Assembly (NCBI GenBank): GCA_963788085.1
Contig: CAWBFS010000009.1
Location: forward strand, 124,001-188,000
Source: AP-15 sp963788085
GTDB lineage: Bacteria > Pseudomonadota > Alphaproteobacteria > ATCC43930 > CGMCC-115725
Reading direction: 5' to 3'
Length of the DNA: 64,000 nt
In this document: positions 57,303 to 64,000 of the stretch, piece after piece
Layout: each line of letters starts with the position of its first letter
How positions within the stretch are numbered: the first letter of the stretch is position 1
Made by a program: the position numbers and the translations under genes
Notes under the pieces: generated by a model
Told to the model about the DNA's origin: nothing
The model's input: the letters and a program-made list of their open reading frames with translations, nothing else
The model's database searches: none

Positions 57303-57569
57303 ATGGTAGGGTCGGGTGGCAAGCCGTCATTCGCACCAGATTTCTGCCTGAGCTAAGAGGTTGGTCTAGTGCTTCGCATGGCCGGAAAGGGTCGAACCTT
57401 CCCGTTCGGGAGGTCCGGAATTGGCGCGACCCTGCCGTCGGCCGTGCGTCAGCGACGGACCGCTACCCACCCAGACGGGACGGCGCGTGATCGGTAGCCT
57501 CCGAAGATGTTGCGATGTGGTAAGATGGGGTTGGCGACGCGAAACCCTATGATGGGCCGGGGAGGCGAC

Positions 57570-59205
57570 ATGAGCACTTCGACCAACCCGTACGAAGTAG
57601 GGCTCGGGAAGAATGCGGCGAATTACGTGCCGCTGAGCCCGATTGGCTTCTTGGTGCGCAGCGCGGCGGTTTATCCGAACCGGCTCGCGCTCGTCCATGG
57701 CGAGCGGCGATACAGCTGGCGCGAGGCGCTCGAACGCTGCCGCCGGCTCGCCTCGGCGCTGGCGGCGCGCGGCGTCGGGCAGGGCGACACGGTGGCGGTG
57801 ATGGCGCCCAACACGCCCGAGGCCTTCGAGGCGCATTTCGGGGTGCCGATGGCCGGGGCGGTGCTCAATGCACTCAACATTCGGCTCGATCCGGAGACGA
57901 TCGCTTTCATCCTGAAGCACGGCGAGGCCAAGGTTCTCGATCACCGACACGGAATTCGCACCGGTGGTCGGGAAGGCGCTGGCGCAGCTCGACCCAAAGC
58001 CGGTCGTGATCGACATCGCCGATGCGAGCGGACCTGGCGGTGAGCGGCTCGGCGAGATGGATTACGAGGCGTTCCTGGCCACCGGCGACCCGGCATTCCC
58101 GGAACTCGCTCCGCAAGACGAGTGGGAGGCAATCGCGCTCAACTACACCTCGGGCACCACCGGCAATCCGAAAGGCGTCGTCTATCACCATCGCGGCGCC
58201 TATCTGAACGCGCTCGGGAACGTTCTCGTCTGGGGGATGCGGCAGCACCCGGTCTATCTGTGGACCTTGCCGATGTTCCACTGCAACGGCTGGTGCTTCC
58301 CGTGGACCATCACGGCGATGGCCGGCACGCATGTCTGCCTGCGCCGGGTCGAGGCGGCGGCGATCTACGAAGCGATTGCGCGCGAGGGCGTCACCCATCT
58401 GTGCGGCGCGCCGGTCGTCATGAACATGCTGCTGAATGCGGGGCCCGATCTCAGACGCTCGCTCGATCGCCGCATCGAGATGATGACCGCCGGGGCGCCG
58501 CCGCCCGCCGCCGTCATCGAGGGTATGGAGGCCCTCGGGTTTCACATCACCCATGTCTACGGGCTGACCGAGTGCTATGGCCCCGGCGTCGTTTGCGCTT
58601 GGCACAGCGAGTGGGACGAGCTGCCCGCCGCCGAGCGCGCGCGGCTCAAGGCGCGCCAGGGAGTGACCTACCCCGTGCTCGAGGAGCTGACCGTTGCCGA
58701 TCCGGTGACCCTCGCACCGGTCGCGCCGGACGGCGCGGCGATGGGAGAAGTCTTGATGCGCGGCAACATCGTCATGAAGGGCTACCTGAAGAACCCGCGC
58801 GCCACCGAGGAGGCCTTCGCCGGCGGCTGGTTCCATTCGGGCGACCTCGGGGTCATGCACCCCGACGGCTACATCGAGCTGAAGGACCGCTCGAAGGACA
58901 TCATCATCTCCGGCGGCGAGAACATCTCGACGATCGAGGTCGAGGACGTTCTCTACCGCCATCCTTGCGTGCTCGAAGCCGCCGTGGTCGCCCGCCCCGA
59001 CCCGATGTGGGGCGAAACGCCGTGCGCTTTTGTGACGTTAAAGCCGGAAGCGACGGCCACCGCGGATGAAATCATCGCCTTCTGCCGCGACCACCTAGCG
59101 CGTTTCAAGGTGCCGCGGACGGTTTTATTCGGTCCGCTGCCGAAAACCTCGACCGGCAAAATCCAGAAATTCCTCTTGCGCGAGCGCGCGAAAGAGAACG
59201 TTTGA
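57570..59205 (+). CDS. AMP-dependent acyl-CoA ligase, medium/long-chain type, one frameshift
   Basis: About 544 residues. GGAGGCGAC precedes ATG 57570. Frame 1: SPIGFLVRSAAVYPNRLALV, VAVMAPNTPEAFEAHFGVPM. Frame 2: AIALNYTSGTTGNPKGVVYH (P-loop), LPMFHCNGWCFPWTITAMAG, HVYGLTECYGP, WFHSGDLGVMHPDGYIELKD and the catalytic Lys in KTSTGKIQKFLLRERAKE. The FHCNGWCFPWT motif is typical of the FadD/AlkK-like acyl-CoA synthetases. One extra base near 57939 joins the frames when removed. Ends at a strong terminator. Confidence 0.92.
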
Positions 59206-59283
59206 GCCGTGTCGGATGAGGGCCTTCACTCTTCCGGATCGCTCGCGATACAAAAAGGGCCGATGAACCGCCGAGTTTCATAT

Positions 59284-59320
59284 AAAAAGCCGGGTGAGAA
59301 AGGGCTCTCCCGGCTTTTTT
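59284..59320 (+). terminator. Rho-independent terminator, possibly bidirectional
   Basis: Stem AAAAAGCCGGG (59284-59294) pairs with CCCGGCTTTTT (59309-59319), followed by T on the plus strand and preceded by A, so it can act on both the acyl-CoA ligase (plus) and the convergent DUF465 gene (minus). Confidence 0.92.
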
Positions 59321-59351
59321 GAGGGCTTGGCCCGCGTCTGAGAGGCGGCTG

Positions 59352-59519
59352 TCAGTGCCTCTCGAGCTGGTAGATTTCATCCTTGATGCGGAGCTTTTGA
59401 CGCTTCAGATCGTGGACTGCGTCCTGATTGGGAAGCGGACGCTTGTTTTCCTCATCGAGAGCGCGTTCGAGTGCGGCGTGCTTCTCCTTGAGCGCCTCGA
59501 TGCGATCCTGCAGCGACAT
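59352..59519 (-). CDS. YdcH/DUF465 family small protein, 55 aa
   Basis: MSLQDRIEALKEKHAALERA then LDEENKRPLPNQDAVHDLKR and QKLRIKDEIYQLERH: an antiparallel helical hairpin with the K-R-x-K-L-x-x-K-D-E-I signature of DUF465. GGAGG lies 7 bases before the ATG. Function unknown. A second member stands at 61172. Confidence 0.88.
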   Translation of the reverse strand: MSLQDRIEALKEKHAALERALDEENKRPLPNQDAVHDLKRQKLRIKDEIYQLERH

Positions 59520-59642
59520 GCACGGTCCTCCTGCTAGACGGTAACGCCGGTCGATGGTAACGCCGGTGGCAAGACCCGGCTATAGGGTCGTTGACCCTCG
59601 GACGGAGATATGACGGAACGATTAAATTTCACAGAGGGTGGC

Positions 59643-60263
59643 ATGACGGAAAAATCCGGACGCCCCCGTCTGATTGTCGGGATCAGCGGCGCCTCCGGAG
59701 TGATTTACGGGGCGCGCCTGCTCGAACTGCTGCGTCCGTTGCCGGTCGAGACGCACCTCGTCATCAGCCGGGCCGCCGAGGTGACATTGGCGCTGGAGAC
59801 CGACCTGAAGCCCGCGGTCGTCCGCAGCCGCGCCGATGTGGTCCACGCGATCGGCGATCTGGCGGCGCCGATCTCTTCCGGCTCGTTCAAGACGATCGGC
59901 ATGGTGGTGGCGCCGTGCTCGATCCGCAGCATGGCCGAGATCGCCAGCGGAGTGACGACGACGCTGCTGAGCCGCGCGGCCGACGTCGTGCTCAAGGAGC
60001 GGCGTCGCCTCGTCCTGATGGTGCGCGAAACGCCGCTTCACACCGGCCATTTGCGTAACTTGACGGCGCTGTCGGAGATGGGCGCGGTGATTGCCCCGCC
60101 GGTGCCTGCTTTTTATGCCAAACCCAAGACCATCGCAGAGATGATTGATCACACCTTGGGTCGCGTCCTCGATCTGTTCGGGCTGGAAACCGGACTGGTC
60201 AAACGGTGGGGCGAACCCTCCGGCGCCGAGGACAGCCCCGAGCCGCGCGACGCGGGCGATTAG
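59643..60263 (+). CDS. ubiX: UbiX flavin prenyltransferase
   Basis: 206 residues from ATG 59643, chosen because AGAGGGTGG lies just upstream. Prenylates FMN to make the cofactor for UbiD decarboxylase in ubiquinone synthesis. LIVGISGASGVIYGARLLEL is the flavin/phosphate loop; SSGSFKTIGMVVAPCSIRSM and RRLVLMVRETPLHTGHLRN are the other conserved blocks; PPVPAFYAKPKTIAEMIDH closes the fold. No ubiD is nearby. Confidence 0.95.
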   Translation: MTEKSGRPRLIVGISGASGVIYGARLLELLRPLPVETHLVISRAAEVTLALETDLKPAVVRSRADVVHAIGDLAAPISSGSFKTIGMVVAPCSIRSMAEIASGVTTTLLSRAADVVLKERRRLVLMVRETPLHTGHLRNLTALSEMGAVIAPPVPAFYAKPKTIAEMIDHTLGRVLDLFGLETGLVKRWGEPSGAEDSPEPRDAGD

Positions 60264-60823
60264 GCGGTCTCGTTCACCGATCTTGCGCGAATGCGATCGA
60301 GAGCTTCTTTGAGAACCGCTGCTTCCTTGGTGCGGACCCCTTCTCCGCCGAGATAGAGCGCGAGATTGCCATGGGCGGCGGCCCGCCGGCCCCCAGGAGA
60401 TGTCTTCGCGCACCCCCTTCCGGCGAACTGGGCGAGGCGCTCTTGAATCAGCTTCTCTCCCGCGATTTCAAGCGCCTTCACGCCTTCGCGCACCCGCTGG
60501 ACATCGCTGTCAGGATGGTGCCGGAGCTTTCGGCGCAGGCTACGCAGGGGTTCGACGATGTCGCTTCGGAGCGTGCCGGCAGCTCGCTCCGCCGCCGCTA
60601 GAGCATCGCCGTCGAGCGGTTCGCGCCCTGAGATGCCGAGCCACAGTGCAAACAGAATAAGGTTGACGTCGAAGCCGTCGCGGTCCTGCAGCGTGATTAG
60701 TGCGTCGGAAACCCCCGGCCGCTCGTAAAAGGCGAGCGAGAAGCACCAGAACGCTTCGTCCTCCGCGGTGTTTTCGAGCTCATCCCATTGAGCCGTTGCG
60801 GATGCCGAGGACCTCACAGCCAT
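60260..60823 (-). CDS. TIGR02444/DUF2390 family protein
   Basis: 187 residues. The core DEAFWCFSLAFYERPGVSDA then LITLQDRDGFDVNLILFALW is the signature of this proteobacterial family of unknown function. The rest is helical (LRSLRRKLRHHPDSDVQRVR, LEIAGEKLIQERLAQFAGRG). Converges with ubiX, overlapping its stop by 4 bases. Confidence 0.83.
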   Translation of the reverse strand: MAVRSSASATAQWDELENTAEDEAFWCFSLAFYERPGVSDALITLQDRDGFDVNLILFALWLGISGREPLDGDALAAAERAAGTLRSDIVEPLRSLRRKLRHHPDSDVQRVREGVKALEIAGEKLIQERLAQFAGRGCAKTSPGGRRAAAHGNLALYLGGEGVRTKEAAVLKEALDRIRARSVNETA

Positions 60824-61150
60824 AGGCCGATACCCCAACGGACCGCGACCGCCCGGATCACCGCGTTGAGCCCGCCGCGTTCGCCACCGCTCGTCAACAG
60901 ACCGATACGTTTGGTCAAATCACGTCCCGTTGAAATCGAGCGCCTGGATGAGGGTCAACTCCGCAACAGGCGCCACCTTTTTATAATACGCCGGAAAGCC
61001 AGCGAAGAGACCGCATTCGTTGCTCCACATCGGGGCCGTCAGCACCTTGCGATCCGCGAATACAGCGCCGATCGTGTTCAAAAGCCGCATGAGCCCGATT
61101 TTGTCGCGACGTTCGGGTCTGATGGTGCCCGGCGCGTCGGTAGTGTTATC
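60824..61150. other. Intergenic stretch without a convincing gene
   Basis: About 330 bases. Frames on both strands lack family motifs and ribosome sites. It may hold the promoters of the two flanking divergent genes. Confidence 0.45.
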
Positions 61151-61171
61151 ATGAGGCCGAACTCTCCTGGC

Positions 61172-61381
61172 ATGGCCATGGATCTCGACATCGAAGCTCT
61201 GAAAGCAAAGCTCGCCGCGCTGAAAACCGAACATCGCGACCTCGACGAGGTGATTGCGCGTCTCGCCGCGCGCGCTCCGGTCGACCAGCTCGAATTGCAG
61301 CGGCTGAAAAAGCGAAAGCTGCTGCTCAAAGACCAGATCACCAAGATCGAGAGCGAGCTATTGCCCGACATCATCGCCTGA
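61172..61381 (+). CDS. YdcH/DUF465 family small protein, 69 aa
   Basis: MAMDLDIEALKAKLAALKTE, HRDLDEVIARLAARAPVDQL and ELQRLKKRKLLLKDQITKIE give the same helical hairpin as the protein at 59352, with the RLKKRKLLLKDQI signature. Upstream in-frame ATG 61151 and downstream ATG 61178 are possible starts. Function unknown. Confidence 0.82.
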   Translation: MAMDLDIEALKAKLAALKTEHRDLDEVIARLAARAPVDQLELQRLKKRKLLLKDQITKIESELLPDIIA

Positions 61382-61581
61382 GGGCAAATTCACCAGAGCT
61401 TGCCTATAATCGCGTATCCTTTAGTGTTCAGATCCATTCAGACGATTTATCGGTCGACCCGGGACCAGTACCACGACGAAAAAACCTCCATCACACCGGC
61501 GAAGGCCGGTGCCCATCGCGGAAATGGGTCCCGGCCTTCGAGCCTGTCAGGAAATCGACGATTGCCTGCATCAACGTTTGC

Positions 61582-61694
61582 GCGTCTTTCGAGACGGCCG
61601 CGCCGCGGCCTCCTCAGGATGAGGGATTTTCTTAACGCCATCAAAGGATTACCTCATGCTGAGGAGCGCCAAAAGGGCGCGTCTCGAAGCACGC
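61582..61694. repeat. Imperfect inverted intergenic repeat
   Basis: Left arm (61582-61624) contains CTTTCGAGACGGCCGCGCCG and ends CCTCCTCAGGATGAGG. The right arm (61652-61694) begins CCTCATGCTGAGGAGCGCC and ends GCGTCTCGAAGCACGC. The arms are inverted copies of about 43 bases with mismatches. This resembles dispersed palindromic repeats common between genes in alphaproteobacteria. A second motif upstream (about 61495-61545, ACCGGCGAAGGCCGGTGCCC) has the same look. Confidence 0.6.
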
Positions 61695-61834
61695 ACTGCC
61701 TCGCCTCAGCTCTTCTTTCGCTCTGCAAATTAATTTTCCTGACAGCCTCCTTCGCCGGGAAGACGAAGGAGGGAGACGGGGCATTGACTCATCCGAATGC
61801 GTCCGAGCACTAGGATGCTTCCAAAGGAAGTCGA

Positions 61835-62335
61835 ATGGACGACGCCAGTCGGTCAGTGGGTATCATCATGGGCAGTCAATCCGACTGGGACACGATGCAG
61901 CACGCTGCGAGCACCCTCGAACGGTTTGGCATCGGCTACGAGACCCGGATCGTCTCCGCGCATCGCACACCCGACCGCCTCTTTGAATACGCCCGCACCG
62001 CAAAGTCGCGCGGACTGCGTCTGATCATCGCCGGCGCCGGCGGAGCGGCACATCTTCCCGGGATGACGGCGGCATTGACCGCGCTCCCGGTGCTCGGCGT
62101 CCCGATCGAAAGCAGAACCTTGAAGGGCGTCGACAGCCTGCTCTCGATCGTTCAGATGCCGGCGGGGATCCCGGTCGCAACCTTCGCCATCGGTCAGGCC
62201 GGCGCGGTCAACGCCGCGCTTTTTGCCGCGGCGATGCTCGCTCTGGGCAATGGCGCCCTCGCGCAGGCTCTCGACGGCTGGCGGGAGACGCAAACCCAGG
62301 GTGTTGCCGAGCGTCCGGCCGGTCGGGAATGTTAG
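61835..62335 (+). CDS. purE: N5-carboxyaminoimidazole ribonucleotide mutase
   Basis: 166 residues. VGIIMGSQSDWDTMQHAAST, YETRIVSAHRTPDRLFEYAR, IIAGAGGAAHLPGMTAALTA, VLGVPIESRTLKGVDSLLSI and PAGIPVATFAIGQAGAVNAA are all the PurE blocks (the His in SAHRTP and the Ser in MGSQSD are catalytic). Moves the carboxyl group in purine synthesis. AAAGGAAG precedes the ATG; the stop overlaps purK. Confidence 0.97.
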   Translation: MDDASRSVGIIMGSQSDWDTMQHAASTLERFGIGYETRIVSAHRTPDRLFEYARTAKSRGLRLIIAGAGGAAHLPGMTAALTALPVLGVPIESRTLKGVDSLLSIVQMPAGIPVATFAIGQAGAVNAALFAAAMLALGNGALAQALDGWRETQTQGVAERPAGREC

Positions 62336-63396
62336 CTCCAGGCGCTACGATCGGCATTTTGGGCGGGGGCCAGCTCGGCCGGATGACCGCCCTCGCCGCC
62401 GCTCGGCTCGGCTATCGATGCCATGTTTTCGCCGACGAGCCGGACAGCCCGGCCGCGCAAGTTTGCGGCGCGGCGACCGTTGCCGAATTCTCCGACCGAG
62501 AGGCGCTCGAGCGGTTCGCCGGCGCCGTCGATATCGCAACCTTCGAATTCGAAAATATTCCGGCGGCGGCAGTTCGCCGGGTGGCCGCCATCAAGCCGCT
62601 GATGCCGCGGCCCGAAATTCTCGAAGTCGCGCAGGACCGCTTGCGTGAGAAGGACTTCCTTCGCTCGATCGGTGTCGAGACCACCGCCTACCGTGAAATT
62701 TCCGACCCGGTCGTGTTGCTCCACGCCATGCGCGATTTCGGGTACCCCGCGGTGCTGAAGACGGTGCGCCTGGGCTATGACGGCAAGGGTCAGGTGACTT
62801 TGACCCCGGAGATCAAGGCCGAGGACGCTTGGCGCCGAATGGGCGGCGAGAGCGGGATCCTCGAAAGTTTTGTCGATTTTGCCTGCGAGATCTCGGTCAT
62901 CGTTGCGCGCGGCGCAAACGGCGCCTGGGTAACCTATCCGCCCGTTGAAAACCAGCACGTCAATCATGTCCTCGATACGACGATCGCGCCCGCGCGAATT
63001 CCGGCAGATACCGCGATGCGCGCCGAGGAGATTGCGCGTCATGTCGCCGAAAAGCTCGATCTCGTCGGGGTTCTCGCGGTCGAGATGTTCGTGACGGAGA
63101 GCGGTGCCATCCTCGTCAACGAGATCGCGCCGCGCCCGCACAATTCGGGCCATTGGACAATCGACGCCTGCTTCACCAGCCAATTCGAGCAGCTCGTGCG
63201 GGCGATTTGCGGGCTTCCACTCGGCTCGGTCGAGCGCCACTCCGATGCCGTCATGAAGAACCTATTAGGCAGCGACGTCGCCAACTGGCGAGATGCGCTG
63301 AATGATCCTCTGGCCAAACTGCATCTCTACGGCAAGACCGAGATCCAGCCCGGCCGCAAGATGGGCCACGTGACTCGCCTCGTCCCGCACCGCTGA
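62329..63396 (+). CDS. purK: N5-carboxyaminoimidazole ribonucleotide synthase
   Basis: 355 residues, ATP-grasp. IGILGGGQLGRMTALAAARL, FEFENIPAAAVRRVAAIKPL, RLREKDFLRSIGVETTAYRE, YPAVLKTVRLGYDGKGQ, FVDFACEISVIVARG, VLAVEMFVTESGAILVNEIA and PRPHNSGHWTIDACFTSQFE cover the fold. Carboxylates AIR with ATP and bicarbonate. ATG 62329 overlaps the purE stop by 7 bases. Confidence 0.97.
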   Translation: MLAPGATIGILGGGQLGRMTALAAARLGYRCHVFADEPDSPAAQVCGAATVAEFSDREALERFAGAVDIATFEFENIPAAAVRRVAAIKPLMPRPEILEVAQDRLREKDFLRSIGVETTAYREISDPVVLLHAMRDFGYPAVLKTVRLGYDGKGQVTLTPEIKAEDAWRRMGGESGILESFVDFACEISVIVARGANGAWVTYPPVENQHVNHVLDTTIAPARIPADTAMRAEEIARHVAEKLDLVGVLAVEMFVTESGAILVNEIAPRPHNSGHWTIDACFTSQFEQLVRAICGLPLGSVERHSDAVMKNLLGSDVANWRDALNDPLAKLHLYGKTEIQPGRKMGHVTRLVPHR

Positions 63397-63416
63397 AACC
63401 GGTTTCGGAAAGTCAG

Positions 63417-64000
63417 TTACGCCGCCCGGGGCGCTGTTTTGTCATTCAGCCAAGCGTGCATCGCCCCCGATGTCGCGTCCCACGCCTCGGTCAACCCATC
63501 GGCGACGTCCCGGGCGCGACTAGCGTTTCCGGTATCGCAGGCCGCCCGCAACTCTTCGGCAATCCGGCTGAGCCGCATTGCACCGAAATTTCCGGCCGTC
63601 CCTAGCAGGGTATGCGCTTCCCGGCCGGTCCCATCGAGGTCATGGCAGTCGAGTAGGCGGCGTATCTGATTGATGCGCTCTGCAGCGTTGACGAGAAATA
63701 CGTCGACAAACTCGCCCAAAGGCTCGCCCCCTGCCATGACCTCTGCGACCATCTCGAGCCGAGCAGGATCGACCGTGACGGGCGGCAGGCAATCGGCAGC
63801 AACCAGAGCTGGCCCTCTGCCTCTTCCGACAACCCCCGCGGCCACGTCGTTGAGCCGCGAGAAGAGCTCCCCATTGTCGATCGGCTTCGACAAATAATCG
63901 TCCATCTCAGCTGCGAGATATTCTTCCTTGGCCCCAGTCATCGCATGAGCGGTCAAGGCGATAATCGGCACGGCGTTCTTGGGCGGCGGCAAAGCGCGAA
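63417..64000 (-). CDS. C-terminal part of a hybrid histidine kinase: receiver end plus Hpt domain (cut by window edge)
   Basis: At least 194 residues visible. PIIALTAHAMTGAKEEYLAA then EMDDYLSKPIDNGELFSRL is the second half of a receiver domain (conserved T/A and KP). After a linker comes an Hpt module with phosphoacceptor His in REAHTLLGTAGNFGAMRLSR. This is a phosphorelay end as in BarA-like kinases. The sensor and kinase parts lie beyond 64000. It converges with purK, 20 bases between stops. Confidence 0.9.
   Translation of the reverse strand, partial: RALPPPKNAVPIIALTAHAMTGAKEEYLAAEMDDYLSKPIDNGELFSRLNDVAAGVVGRGRGPALVAADCLPPVTVDPARLEMVAEVMAGGEPLGEFVDVFLVNAAERINQIRRLLDCHDLDGTGREAHTLLGTAGNFGAMRLSRIAEELRAACDTGNASRARDVADGLTEAWDATSGAMHAWLNDKTAPRAA

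Overview
The window is GC-rich chromosomal DNA from an alphaproteobacterium. Lineage markers are a TrcR/DUF1013 regulator, a DUF1192 protein, two YdcH/DUF465 proteins, the accD-folC pair and a complete FixL-FixJ-FixK oxygen-sensing cascade. No rRNA, tRNA, CRISPR array or prophage was seen. The species cannot be fixed from sequence alone; a Rhodospirillales or Hyphomicrobiales relative is the likeliest guess.

Region 1 (1-15.2 kb) is the most striking part. It looks like a self-contained low-oxygen persistence island. Six FNR/FixK-type sites (TTGAT-N4-ATCAA or close variants) stand before nearly every transcription unit: hsp20, a divergent small gene plus glycogen phosphorylase, a five-gene unit (two uncharacterised proteins, CBS-BON, small protein, cytochrome c), a response regulator/orphan ABC membrane domain/acetyltransferase operon, a 60-residue ORF followed by fixL-fixJ, and a CBS protein. 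FixL carries two PAS domains that both keep the haem His and the regulatory Arg, spaced 20 residues apart. The fixK-like gene has tandem FixJ-type boxes. The implied circuit is FixL-FixJ to FixK to the island, with a FixK site also upstream of fixLJ (possible feedback). No cbb3 oxidase or nitrogen-fixation gene is present. Gene content recalls the DosR regulon of mycobacteria and the low-oxygen locus of Burkholderia.

Region 2 (15.2-31.8 kb): DUF488, TMEM175-type channel, amidohydrolase, a CoA-transferase/CoA-lyase pair, an MdtAB-like RND efflux pair, surE, two VOC proteins, groESL with a CIRCE operator and a strong terminator, a candidate structured RNA, an alpha/beta hydrolase, Ku and DUF192.

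Region 3 (31.8-49 kb): a CPA1 antiporter with cyclic-nucleotide-binding tail translationally coupled to a cystathionine beta-lyase-like enzyme, cytidine deaminase, an iron/B12-type binding protein, VanZ/SDR, DUF900, an F420-type reductase, accD-folC, a MetE-like methyltransferase, trcR and prpE.

Region 4 (49-64 kb): a second RND efflux pair whose upstream region is occupied by an insertion sequence, an epoxide hydrolase relic, an acyl-CoA ligase, ubiX between two DUF465 genes, purE-purK and the C-terminal part of a hybrid histidine kinase with an Hpt domain.

Caveat: at least 12 genes, including essential ones (groEL, folC), are broken by single-base indels. Most are one extra G or C in a short G/C run. 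This looks like sequencing or assembly error rather than decay, so such genes are reported here as whole CDSs with the break positions named.
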